A stretch of 64,000 bases of DNA from Massilia endophytica (GCF_021165955.1 NZ_CP088952.1:1178001-1242000); one strand, 5' to 3'. Numbered from the stretch's first letter, positions 46,407-54,365 are shown. Numbers and translations: made by a program. The notes: generated from the sequence alone by a model not told the origin.

Positions 46407-47335
46407 ACACAATCACCCCTTACTCTTGTTTGCCGGAGCGCACTGCGGACGGCTGCCAGGCCGACGCCAAGGCGCGCGAGCTGGCATGGCGGGCCCAGAT
46501 GGAACGTGCAGGCTGGCGGCTCGGCATGGCGGACCCGGGCACGCCGGCAGCCCCGCGCGCGGACCCGGGCAGTCCCGCGCGTGCGTGGGCCGATCCGGGG
46601 GCGCCCGATGGCTGGCGGTCCAGCCGCGTCGAGCCGGGCCGCGCCGGCGACGAGCAGGCGGCAGGCGCCGCCACGCGGGAGGTCCCCGCCGCGCCGCCGC
46701 CAGCCGCCGAGCGCGGCGACGAGCAGGCGGCCGGCCCGGCGCAGCCGCTCGCGCAGCAACGGGCGCTGGCGGCCGCCGCGTCGGCCGAACCCGCCGCGGG
46801 CGCGGCGCCGAGCGGCCCGGCGCCCATGCCTGCCGGGGCGGCGCCGCTGCCGCCGGCAGCGGGCCCCGCGCCGGCCCATGGACGGCCGGGCTCGCCGGCG
46901 CGGCTCGAGGACGCCGCCGTGCGCCTGCCGGCGGCCCGGCTGGCGCCGGGCGCGGCTGTGGTGGCACGCGCCCCGGCCGCGCGCGGCCTGCCGGAGCGGG
47001 CGCCTGCCGCCGAACCCGATGGCGCCGCTTCCGCCGGCCGGTTCTTCGCGGGCGGGGCCCGCCTGGACGAGAGCCTCATGCACCTCGTGAAGTCAGGCAC
47101 GGGCGTCGAAGTGGTGATCCGCGACGCCCGCCTCGATCCGGCCCAGTTCGGCGCCATCGCGGCCCGGCTGATGGCCGAGCTGGCCGGTGGCGCCGTCCCG
47201 GTGCGCGGGGTCACCATCAACGGACACAGCGCATACCGCAGCGGGGATCCGGCGCCGGACCAGGTGGGGCCTTCCCTGCCGGCGGCCCAGGCGGCGCGCG
47301 TGGCGGCGCTCGAGGAGAGCCGGCATGGCGACTAA
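46403..47335 (+). CDS. FliK-position Pro/Ala-rich protein
   Basis: 310 residues from ATG 46403, overlapping fliJ. The middle is disordered, with multiple imperfect repeats of DPGSPA/GDEQAAG type, the kind of ruler region seen in FliK and SctP. A folded C-terminal part (LDESLMHLVKSGTGVEVVIR and FGAIAARLMAELAGGAVPVR) differs from the classical FliK C-domain with LRLxPxxLG. Position fits hook-length control. Overlaps flgD by 11 bases. Confidence 0.6.
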   Translation: MNTITPYSCLPERTADGCQADAKARELAWRAQMERAGWRLGMADPGTPAAPRADPGSPARAWADPGAPDGWRSSRVEPGRAGDEQAAGAATREVPAAPPPAAERGDEQAAGPAQPLAQQRALAAAASAEPAAGAAPSGPAPMPAGAAPLPPAAGPAPAHGRPGSPARLEDAAVRLPAARLAPGAAVVARAPAARGLPERAPAAEPDGAASAGRFFAGGARLDESLMHLVKSGTGVEVVIRDARLDPAQFGAIAARLMAELAGGAVPVRGVTINGHSAYRSGDPAPDQVGPSLPAAQAARVAALEESRHGD

Positions 47336-47735
47336 TCCCGTCCAGCCGGTGGGCGGCGAGGCGTCGGCGCTGAACCAGGCCCAGTTCATGAAATTGCTGT
47401 TGGCCCAGCTGACCCACCAGGACCCGCTGGCCCCGGCCGACAACAACCAGTTCGTGGCCCAGATGGCGCAGTTTTCCGCCCTGGCCCAGGCGCAGAGCAC
47501 CAACACCAATATCCAGGCCCTGCTGGTGACCCAGCAGGCCAGCCAGGCAATCGGCCTGATCGGCAAGACGGTGCTGGTCACCATGCCCAATGGCACCCAG
47601 AAGATCGGCGCCGTGCTGCGTATCACCTTCGACGGCGGCGAGCCGCGCCTGACGATGCGCGACGGTATTTCCTCCAGCGGGCCGGAAGTGCCCGACATTG
47701 CGCTCGGCCAGGTGGCGGGCGTGAACCCACCTTAA
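47325..47735 (+). CDS. flgD: Short flagellar-type hook cap protein FlgD
   Basis: 136 residues against about 220. The N-terminal FlgD domain is perfect (QAQFMKLLLAQLTHQDPLAP, DNNQFVAQMAQFSALAQAQS). The following QASQAIGLIGKTVLVTMPNG begins the hook-cap domain, but the FlgD Ig-like and tudor-like domains are missing; a short beta tail remains. It may still scaffold hook assembly. Confidence 0.85.
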   Translation: MATNPVQPVGGEASALNQAQFMKLLLAQLTHQDPLAPADNNQFVAQMAQFSALAQAQSTNTNIQALLVTQQASQAIGLIGKTVLVTMPNGTQKIGAVLRITFDGGEPRLTMRDGISSSGPEVPDIALGQVAGVNPP

Positions 47736-47747
47736 AGGGCCTACGCC

Positions 47748-48938
47748 ATGCTCAATACGCTCCATACCAATCTGTCCACCATGCAGGCCGCGGCCAAACA
47801 GCTGGAGTTCATCAGCTCCAACGTGGCGAACATCAATACGGTCGGCTTCAAGGGAGGCATGACCAAGTTCGAATCGCTGTTTTCGCACGGCCAGGGCGGC
47901 GCGGCCAACGGTGGCGGCGTTGTGCTCAGCCATTCGGTCAACTACGCGCCCGGGACCCCACTGGTCACCAACAACGACCTGGACATGGCCGTCGAAGGCC
48001 AGGGGATGTTTGTGCTGCGCGATCCGGCAGGCAAGCTGATTTATACCCAGGCCGGCCGTTTCGAATTCGACAGCGAGGGCGTCCTGGTGGCCAGCGGGAC
48101 CAAGAACAAGGTCCTCGGGCTGGACGCCGGCGGCGCACTCGCCGAGATCACGAAGAGCGGGCTCGCCGCGGCGAATTCGAAAACCAGCGAAAAGATCACT
48201 TTTTCCAACACCCTGTTGACCAACACCCGCTTGCTGTCCAAGACGGTCACGGTGTACGACAGCAGCGGCACCTCGCATTCGCTGACGATCGAGCTCACCA
48301 GCGCCTTGCGCGATGCCGATGGCGCCGTGATCGTTCCGGCCCCGGCCAATACCTGGTCGGTGGTGGTCAAGGAAGGCTCGACCGTCGTGGCGGCAGCCGA
48401 CGGCAACGTGATTCGCTTCGGCACCGGCGGCAAGGTGGAACCGAACGGCGGCACCACCGACAAGACCACGCTGACCTTCAATTTCTTGCCGAGCAACGCC
48501 AGCCCGGTATCCCTGGTCCTGGATTTCAGCAAGACGACGTCGGGCAGCACCGGCACCAGCCTGGTGGCGGTGGCCGACGGCTATGCCCGCGGGACCGTCA
48601 CCGGCACCACGGTGTCCGACGACGGCGCCCTCGCCATCCGGTTTTCCAATGGCCAGGAGGACAAGCGGCAGCGCATCGCGCTCGCCCTGGACCGGTCCGG
48701 CACGCTGCGCACCCGCGACGGTGTGACGTTCTCGAGCGAGCGCCCGGGCGCCATCGAGTACGGCACCTCGGGCGACAGCTTCGGCGTCGTGAAGGGCGGC
48801 ACGCTGACCGGGTCGAACACCGACCTGACCACGGCCTTTTCCGACCTGATCGTGGCCCAGCGCATGTATGGGTCCGGCGCCAACGTCAACAAGGTGGTCG
48901 GCGAAATGCTGGACGCCCTGATGCAGATGAACCGCTAA
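47748..48938 (+). CDS. flgE: Flagellar-type hook protein FlgE
   Basis: 396 residues, normal length. FISSNVANINTVGFKGGMTK and the hook core GMFVLRDPAGKLIYTQAGRF are at the N-terminal side; the central D2 domain is rich in Thr/Ser/Val (SKTVTVYDSSGTSHSLTIEL); the end is TDLTTAFSDLIVAQRMYGSG and VVGEMLDALMQM. It would form the hook tube. No flgK or flgL follows to cap it for a filament. Confidence 0.94.
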   Translation: MLNTLHTNLSTMQAAAKQLEFISSNVANINTVGFKGGMTKFESLFSHGQGGAANGGGVVLSHSVNYAPGTPLVTNNDLDMAVEGQGMFVLRDPAGKLIYTQAGRFEFDSEGVLVASGTKNKVLGLDAGGALAEITKSGLAAANSKTSEKITFSNTLLTNTRLLSKTVTVYDSSGTSHSLTIELTSALRDADGAVIVPAPANTWSVVVKEGSTVVAAADGNVIRFGTGGKVEPNGGTTDKTTLTFNFLPSNASPVSLVLDFSKTTSGSTGTSLVAVADGYARGTVTGTTVSDDGALAIRFSNGQEDKRQRIALALDRSGTLRTRDGVTFSSERPGAIEYGTSGDSFGVVKGGTLTGSNTDLTTAFSDLIVAQRMYGSGANVNKVVGEMLDALMQMNR

Positions 48939-48943
48939 CGGCC

Positions 48944-49729
48944 ATGGACTACACCGATTTCTATCTGTTCCGCCCGGCCGACGCGGCCGCATGCGTGGCG
49001 CGCGGCCAGGCGGCGCTGCGGGCCTGGGAAGCGGCGTGGGCGGCCCTGCCGGGCGCGCACCTGCGGTGCGCCGCGGCCAGCACGCTGGAGCGCCCCGACG
49101 GCACCGGCTGGCGGCGCGCGGACCTGGTCCAGGGCGCAGCGGTCTGGGTGCATGTCCCGGCACAGGCCGCGCAGATGCTGGCGGCAGATCTGTTCGGGAT
49201 GGCCGGCCTGGATGCCGTGGCCGGCCGCCACCTCGCATCACCCCTGGCCACCAGCGCGGCGGAACGGGCGCTCGACGCGCTGCTGGACGAGCTGGTGCGG
49301 GGGCTCGCCGGCCCGCCCGTCCGGTGGACTGCGGACGAGGCCGTGCCGCGGGCGCTTTGGCGCTATGGGGGCGGCGCTGCCGGGGTGACCCTGCACGCCG
49401 GCGGCGTCGCGCTGCATTGCCTCGTTCCGGCCGCGCTGCTGGGACGCCGACCCCCGGTGCCGGACCGGCGGAGCGGGCTGCCGCCCCTGGGCCAGACGAT
49501 CCGCCGTGCGCTCGACGGGCGGCCGGTGCGCCTGCGCGTGGAGGTGGGGCAAGCCGAGGTGCCCCTGGGGCAGCTGGGCAGCCTGGCGCCGGGCGACGTG
49601 TTGTCGCTGGCGGTAGGCCTGGAGCGGCCGCTGCGCCTGGTAACGGCGGAGGGAACGTTCGTGTGCTCCGCCCATCTGGGCCTGGCCGATGGCCACCGGG
49701 CCGTGGAACTGTTGGAACCGAGCCATTAA
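48944..49729 (+). CDS. Short FliM-like SpoA-domain protein
   Basis: 261 residues against about 330 for FliM. Only a C-terminal SpoA (C-ring) domain is clear: VRLRVEVGQAEVPLGQLGSL, APGDVLSLAVGLERPLRLV and FVCSAHLGLADGHRAVEL. The FliM N-terminal CheY-binding peptide (LSQxEIDALL) and the central CheC-like domain with GGxG are not seen; the first 150 residues are unlike FliM. Size and design resemble SctQ of injectisomes. It sits directly before fliN, as fliM does. Confidence 0.72.
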   Translation: MDYTDFYLFRPADAAACVARGQAALRAWEAAWAALPGAHLRCAAASTLERPDGTGWRRADLVQGAAVWVHVPAQAAQMLAADLFGMAGLDAVAGRHLASPLATSAAERALDALLDELVRGLAGPPVRWTADEAVPRALWRYGGGAAGVTLHAGGVALHCLVPAALLGRRPPVPDRRSGLPPLGQTIRRALDGRPVRLRVEVGQAEVPLGQLGSLAPGDVLSLAVGLERPLRLVTAEGTFVCSAHLGLADGHRAVELLEPSH

Positions 49730-49741
49730 GGAAAACCTATC

Positions 49742-50086
49742 ATGAGCAAGAACAGCAAAGCGAAAGGCGGCGACGCCGCCCTCGAAATCATCGACCTGGC
49801 GCAGCTGCCGGCCCGGGACGGCACGGGAAGCAGCCTGTTTGGCAGCGGCTTCGAAGTGATCCAGAACGTCAAGGCCCGCCTGACGGTGGTCGCCGGCGAA
49901 ACCGGCATCACCATTGGCGAGTTGTTGGGGCTAAAGACCGAGCAGGTGCTCAAACTGGAGAGCCTGATGGATGCCCCGGTCGACATCCTCCTGGAGGGCC
50001 AGCTCGTGGCGCGCGGGCAACTGGTCGCGGTGGACGAGCATTTCGGGGTCCGCATCCTCGAGCTGCCGGGCGGGTCGGCGGCATGA
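49742..50086 (+). CDS. fliN: Flagellar-type C-ring protein FliN
   Basis: 114 residues. After a charged start, the SpoA domain VIQNVKARLTVVAGETGITI, GELLGLKTEQVLKLESLMDA and PVDILLEGQLVARGQLVAVD is a standard FliN. Forms the C-ring base and the FliH docking point. Start ATG 49742 has AAGGAAAA before it. Overlaps fliO by four bases. Confidence 0.93.
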   Translation: MSKNSKAKGGDAALEIIDLAQLPARDGTGSSLFGSGFEVIQNVKARLTVVAGETGITIGELLGLKTEQVLKLESLMDAPVDILLEGQLVARGQLVAVDEHFGVRILELPGGSAA

Positions 50087-50502
50087 ACTCGCGTGCGCGT
50101 CTGGGCGGGCTCGTCCTGGCAGCAGCCTGCGCCGCTCCGGGCGTGCCGGCGGCCGCGGGCGACACGCCCGCCCGTCCGGCGCCAGGGCGGCTGCCCGCTC
50201 GCGCCGACCACGGGCCGGACGGCCTGCGCGTGGCGGGCGCCCTGCTGCTCGCCAGCGCCGCTGCCGCGGGGATGGTCCTGGGGCTCAAACGGGCCGGCCT
50301 GGCGGGGCTCCGGCCAGGCCGGTCCGGCCCGCCCGCCCGGCTGCGCCGGCTCGACCGGCTGCGCCTCGGGCCGCATTGCACCCTGCATCTGGTGGGCTGG
50401 AACGAGACCGAAATCCTGCTGGTCGAGCATGAGCACGGGGTGCGCCGCCTGGCCGTGCGCCCAGCCCCGCCTGCCTCCGGAGGCGAGCATGGGCGCGCCT
50501 AG
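50083..50502 (+). CDS. fliO: Flagellar-type export assembly protein FliO
   Basis: 139 residues. A signal or first helix, then one membrane helix (GLRVAGALLLASAAAAGMVL), and a short cytosolic beta domain (LRRLDRLRLGPHCTLHLVGW, TEILLVEHEHGVRRLAV) is the FliO/FliZ layout. It helps FliP form its pore. Identified by position plus this layout. Confidence 0.75.
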   Translation: MNSRARLGGLVLAAACAAPGVPAAAGDTPARPAPGRLPARADHGPDGLRVAGALLLASAAAAGMVLGLKRAGLAGLRPGRSGPPARLRRLDRLRLGPHCTLHLVGWNETEILLVEHEHGVRRLAVRPAPPASGGEHGRA

Positions 50503-51262
50503 TTCCCGCCGCGCCTGGGTGGTGCTGGCGGCGATGGGGGCGCTGGCGGCCGGGCAATGCCTGGCGGGGCCGGCCGCGCTCGCGCCGTTGCCGGGCCTGG
50601 ACATCCGCTTCGTGGGGGCCGCCGGGCAGCCGGCCGAGCTCTCCGGTTCGCTCAAGGTGCTGCTCGGCTTGACTGTGCTGAGCCTGCTGCCCGCGCTCCT
50701 GGTGTCGATGACCTCCTTCATCCGCATCAGCATCGTCCTGTCGATGCTGCGCCATGCGTTCGGGACCCAGGAGACGCCGCCCAACATGGTGTTGATCAGC
50801 CTGGCATTATTCCTGACCCTGTTCAGCATGAAGCCGGTCCTGCACGACGCGCACCAGCTGGCGCTGCAGCCTTATCTGGACGGCAAGCTGGCGGCCGCCC
50901 CCGCCCTGGCGGCCGGGGTCAAGCCGCTGCGCGAGTTCATGGTGCGCCAGACGCGCGAACAGGACCTGGCATTGATGGCCGAGCTCTCCCGGCGCCCGGA
51001 ACCGGCGTCGATGGAGGAGGTGGACATGCTCGTGCTGATACCGGCCTTCATGCTGTCGGAGCTGCGGGCGGCGTTCCAGATCGGCTTTGTCCTGTTCCTG
51101 CCGTTCCTGCTGATCGACCTGGTGGTGTCGACCTTGCTGATGTCGCTGGGGATGATGATGGTGCCGCCGGCCACCATTTCGCTGCCGGCCAAGCTGCTGA
51201 TGTTCGTGCTGATCGATGGCTGGAACCTGGTCGCGCGCGCCTTGCTGGGATCGTTCCAGTAA
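50489..51262 (+). CDS. fliP: Flagellar-type export gate protein FliP
   Basis: 257 residues. Signal peptide, then the gate helices: GLTVLSLLPALLVSMTSFIR, VLSMLRHAFGTQETPPNMVL, ALFLTLFSMKPVLHD, and later MLVLIPAFMLSELRAAFQIG with FLLIDLVVSTLLMSLGMMMV and SLPAKLLMFVLIDGWNLV. All FliP features are intact. FliP pentamers need FliQ and FliR, neither of which follows; the next gene is fliA. Confidence 0.97.
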   Translation: MGAPSSRRAWVVLAAMGALAAGQCLAGPAALAPLPGLDIRFVGAAGQPAELSGSLKVLLGLTVLSLLPALLVSMTSFIRISIVLSMLRHAFGTQETPPNMVLISLALFLTLFSMKPVLHDAHQLALQPYLDGKLAAAPALAAGVKPLREFMVRQTREQDLALMAELSRRPEPASMEEVDMLVLIPAFMLSELRAAFQIGFVLFLPFLLIDLVVSTLLMSLGMMMVPPATISLPAKLLMFVLIDGWNLVARALLGSFQ

Positions 51263-52041
51263 TGCAGGCGGTGGGACCGGAGCAGGGCGCGCCGCCGGCT
51301 GTGCCGGCCCCAGCCGGGCGTGCGGCCGGGGAAGAGGACGTATGGTGGCAGCGCTGGCTGGGCGGGCGCGACCCGGCCGCCCGCGAGCGCCTGGTATCGG
51401 TCCACCTCGAGTTCGCGCGGATGCTCGCAGCCAAGGCGTACCGTGGCCGCTATGGCGACGAAATCGACTTTGCCGACTACCTGCAGTTCGCGACCGTCGG
51501 CCTGCTGGAGTGCGTCGACCGCTACGACCCGGCGCTGGGCGTCGGCTTCCGCACCTACAGCGCCAAGCGCATCAGCGGTGCCATCCTGGACGGCATCGGG
51601 CTGCTGAGCGAACGCCAGCAGCAGATCGGCGTACGCCAGCGCCTGTTGAAGGAGCGGACGCTGTCGTTGGCGCCGGCCGCGCGCGGACGGGCGGGACCCG
51701 GCACCTTCGAGCAGCTGGCCGAGGTCGCGCTGGGCATGGCCCTGGGCTACCTGTTGGACGGGACGGGGCTGTACCTGGATGAGGCGGCGCAATTTCCGGA
51801 TGGGTGTTATACGCGCCTGGAACTGAGGCAGCTGCAGACCCAGGTCCGCGCACTGGTGGAGGGCTTGCCGCAACGCGAGCGGCTCATCATCAAGTACCAC
51901 TATTTGAACTGCATGCCGTTCGACATGATCGCCGGCATGCTGTCCTTGAGCAAGGGCCGGGTGTCGCAGCTGCATGCGCGCGCCCTGCGTTTGTTACGTG
52001 AAGCGGGGGCGGCCGTCCGCTCCTGCGATGCAACCTGGTAA
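51262..52041 (+). CDS. fliA: Sigma-28 factor FliA
   Basis: 259 residues. Sigma region 2 (IDFADYLQFATVGLLECVDR, then YDPALGVGFRTYSAKRISGA) and region 4 (LPQRERLIIKYHYLNCMPFD, SLSKGRVSQLHARALRLLRE) are clear, and the intervening region 3 is present. Its ATG overlaps the fliP stop, so the sigma factor is made with the export machine. Its target class is usually late genes such as flagellin; the sigma-28-like promoter at 54265-54291 before the Rhs-like gene is the only one found here. No flgM anti-sigma gene is visible. Confidence 0.93.
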   Translation: MQAVGPEQGAPPAVPAPAGRAAGEEDVWWQRWLGGRDPAARERLVSVHLEFARMLAAKAYRGRYGDEIDFADYLQFATVGLLECVDRYDPALGVGFRTYSAKRISGAILDGIGLLSERQQQIGVRQRLLKERTLSLAPAARGRAGPGTFEQLAEVALGMALGYLLDGTGLYLDEAAQFPDGCYTRLELRQLQTQVRALVEGLPQRERLIIKYHYLNCMPFDMIAGMLSLSKGRVSQLHARALRLLREAGAAVRSCDATW

Positions 52042-52050
52042 GGGGAAGAC

Positions 52051-53205
52051 ATGCAACTTGAGGACGACCGCGCGGCGCTGGCGCGCCGGCTGGAGCAAAC
52101 CGAGGCGTTCTTGCGCCACGATCCGGCCAACCTTCACCTGCTGACCCGCATGGTCGACCTGGCCGATGCGTTGGGCGATGCGGCCGCGATGGCACAGTGG
52201 CTGGAGCGGGCCCTGGCTGCGCACCCGCTGGCGCCCGGCCTGTTGCACCGGCAGGCCGGCGCCGCCCTGGCGCGCGGGGACCTGGCCGGCGCCGAGCCGC
52301 TGCTGCGCACGGTGCTGGGACTGGTGCCAGCAGAGCCGGCGGTCATCTATGACCTGGCCCATGTGTTGCTGGGCATGCGCCGCAGTGGCGAAGCCCTCGC
52401 GCTGCTCTCGGCCCACCCCTTACTGGCCGACCAGCTTCCAGCCGCGCGCGGCCTGGCGGCGCGCTGTTTGCATGAGCTGGGCCAGGTGGTCGATGCGCGC
52501 GCGATGGTAGCCGTCCAGCTGGCCAAGCACGGCGACGATCCCGAGGCGCTGGGACTGGCCGCGCTGCTGGACCTCGACCTCGGCGACGTGGCCGGTGCCG
52601 GGCAGCTGGCCCGGCAGGCATTGGCGCTTGACCCGGCCAACATGGCGGCGCTGGTGACCCTGGGGACGGTCGCGCTGGGCGAGGCCGATGTGGCAGCGGC
52701 CGAGCATTGGTTCAGCCGCGCGGCCGCACAGGGCCGGGACGAGGGCCGTGCGTGGCTGGGACTGGCCATGCTGGATTTGCACCGCCAGGATTTGAGCGCG
52801 GCCCGGGAGCGGCTGGAACGCGCGGTGGCATGCATGCCGGCCCACGCAGGGAGCTGGGTCGCGCTGGGCTGGACCCGCTTGTTGCAGCAGGATCTGCCTG
52901 CGGCGCGGACCAGTTTCGAGCGGGCCCTGGAAGCCAACCACAATTTCGCCGAGGGCCATGGCGGCCTGGCCGTGCTGGAAGCGCTGCAGGGCCGCTCGGC
53001 TGAGGCGCGGCGCGGTGCGATCCGCGCGCTGCGGTTGGAGCGGGGCTGCGTGGCCGCCCGCTATGCACTGGCGCTGGTGCGGGGCACCGTACACGACCAG
53101 GCCACACTGCAGGCGTTTGTGCAGGAGATGCTCCCCCAGCTGCGCCGCAACAACGATTCCTCAGCCGCTTACCCGGTTGAACCTTCCTCACACACACTGC
53201 ACTAG
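52051..53205 (+). CDS. Large TPR-repeat protein
   Basis: 384 residues without signal peptide. At least eight TPR-like units with AxxxLxxxLxxxPxx rhythm: AQWLERALAAHPLAPGLLHR, AEPLLRTVLGLVPAEPAVIY, GQLARQALALDPANMAALVT and others to ARTSFERALEANHNFAEGHG. Gap to fliA is nine bases, ribosome site AAGGGGAAG. In some flagellar and type III loci TPR proteins act as adaptors or chaperones; the role here is unknown. Confidence 0.8.
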   Translation: MQLEDDRAALARRLEQTEAFLRHDPANLHLLTRMVDLADALGDAAAMAQWLERALAAHPLAPGLLHRQAGAALARGDLAGAEPLLRTVLGLVPAEPAVIYDLAHVLLGMRRSGEALALLSAHPLLADQLPAARGLAARCLHELGQVVDARAMVAVQLAKHGDDPEALGLAALLDLDLGDVAGAGQLARQALALDPANMAALVTLGTVALGEADVAAAEHWFSRAAAQGRDEGRAWLGLAMLDLHRQDLSAARERLERAVACMPAHAGSWVALGWTRLLQQDLPAARTSFERALEANHNFAEGHGGLAVLEALQGRSAEARRGAIRALRLERGCVAARYALALVRGTVHDQATLQAFVQEMLPQLRRNNDSSAAYPVEPSSHTLH

Positions 53206-53214
53206 GAGAAAAAC

Positions 53215-53781
53215 ATGGATTACGCCCACTTCGACGCGGAAGAGCTGCTGCATCTGGCCATCCAGGCGATCGGCGACCAGGACCACGCGGCTGCGATCGG
53301 CCGGCTCAAGCGCAGCCTCGAGCTCGATCCTGCCGTGAGCCAGGCCCACTACCTGCTTGGTATCGAGTACGCCCTGATCGGCATGGCCGGGCGGGCGATC
53401 GACACTATCGGCCGGGCCCTGGCATTATCCCCGGATATGCCGCTGGCCCGCTTCCAGCTCGGCATGCTGTTGGTGACCAGCGGGCGCATGGACGAAGCGC
53501 GGTCGGCGTGGGCCCCGCTCGACGGCCTGGGCGACGGTCATCCGCTGCAACTGTTCAAGGCCGGGGTGTTGCATCTCGTCAGCGAAGAGTTTGACGAGGC
53601 CGGCCGCTGCATCGCCGCCGGGATTGCCGCCAATACCGTCAACCAGGCCTTGAACCGCGATATGCAACGCGTGCTGGAACGGCTCGAGCAGGGCGCCGCG
53701 CCGGCGCCGCAAGCGCCCGTGGCCGCCGACGCGGCCCCGCACCTGGCGGTGGCCGCATACCATGGGAACGGTTCGCGCTAG
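53215..53781 (+). CDS. Small TPR protein, SycD/LcrH-sized
   Basis: 188 residues with about three to four TPRs (IGRLKRSLELDPAVSQAHYL, AIDTIGRALALSPDMPLARF, QLGMLLVTSGRMDEARSAWA), no signal peptide. Type III class II chaperones (SycD/LcrH/SicA) are 160-170-residue proteins with three TPRs that escort translocators. Size and neighbourhood allow that role for the Rhs-like giant, but this is inference. Strong ribosome site (AGGAG). Confidence 0.7.
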   Translation: MDYAHFDAEELLHLAIQAIGDQDHAAAIGRLKRSLELDPAVSQAHYLLGIEYALIGMAGRAIDTIGRALALSPDMPLARFQLGMLLVTSGRMDEARSAWAPLDGLGDGHPLQLFKAGVLHLVSEEFDEAGRCIAAGIAANTVNQALNRDMQRVLERLEQGAAPAPQAPVAADAAPHLAVAAYHGNGSR

Positions 53782-53807
53782 ACGCGGCGCCATCCCGAGC
53801 CACGCCC

Positions 53808-54212
53808 ATGACCGCCCTTAGCAGCGTCCAGCAGATTGTCACGGTCATCCGCGCGGCCATGGTGGGGCGGGCGGCCGCGCCCGGCGGCACCGCGCGGCCG
53901 CCCAAGCGCCGTGCGGCGGGGCGGCCGGACTCCGGGCCCGGGCTGGGGGCGCTGATCGCGGCGCGGGTGGCGGCGATCGACCCGGACGATCCCGCGCGCG
54001 GCCGGCGCGCTTTTCGCATCTTCCTGGAAGCGGTCCTGCTCAACGAGCTCGGTCAACAGCTCATCAACGACCCGGCGTTTTATGCCCTGGCGGACGCGGT
54101 CGAACGCCAGATCGCCGCGGAGCCGGCCCTGGCGCTGCTGGCCGAGGCCGCCAGCGCCGCCTTGCTTTCTGATGAGTCCGCCATGACGACCCGTCCGCAC
54201 CAGGCCAGTTAG
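53808..54212 (+). CDS. Protein of unknown function between TPR and Rhs-like genes
   Basis: 134 residues. A disordered Ala/Arg/Pro N-terminal half is followed by a helical segment with GRRAFRIFLEAVLLNELGQQ, LINDPAFYALADAVERQIAA. It is not recognised. Not FlgM: it lacks the FlgM C-terminal helix pattern. Its place just before the sigma-28-like promoter and the Rhs-like gene suggests a small partner, perhaps a chaperone or immunity protein; no evidence separates these. Confidence 0.55.
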   Translation: MTALSSVQQIVTVIRAAMVGRAAAPGGTARPPKRRAAGRPDSGPGLGALIAARVAAIDPDDPARGRRAFRIFLEAVLLNELGQQLINDPAFYALADAVERQIAAEPALALLAEAASAALLSDESAMTTRPHQAS

Positions 54213-54243
54213 GGCGCGCCCTGGCGGGCGGCTTACGGATCGC

Positions 54244-54260
54244 TTACGGCGCCGTACATT
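54244..54260. promoter_or_regulatory. Shared motif TTACGGCGCCGTACATT
   Basis: It matches TTACCGATGCGTACATT in the flhB-flhA gap (34381-34397) at 13 of 17 positions, including GTACATT and the leading TTAC. GCTTACGG also occurs twice in tandem (54232-54249). It could be a site for a regulator common to both transcripts. Confidence 0.35.
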
Positions 54261-54264
54261 CCGC

Positions 54265-54291
54265 TAAACCATCTTCTTTCCGCATGGATAA
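54265..54291 (+). promoter_or_regulatory. Sigma-28 (FliA)-type promoter before the Rhs-like gene
   Basis: TAAACCAT, 11 bases, ATGGATAA. The family consensus is TAAAGTTT-N11-GCCGATAA, so TAAA and GATAA match with exactly the required spacing (TAAA-N15-NNNGATAA). The Rhs-like ATG is 75 bases downstream. The only fliA gene in the window is 2.2 kb upstream, so control by it is plausible. Confidence 0.6.
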
Positions 54292-54365
54292 CTTGGGCAG
54301 GACGGCGCTCGCATGGCAAGGCGCTGCCACCCTCCACCCATTTTTTTGCATGCTGAAGGAATACT

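Noticed and set aside
53808..54212. FlgM anti-sigma-28 factor
   Set aside because: Wrong length and no FlgM C-terminal helix pattern; only proximity to fliA suggested it.
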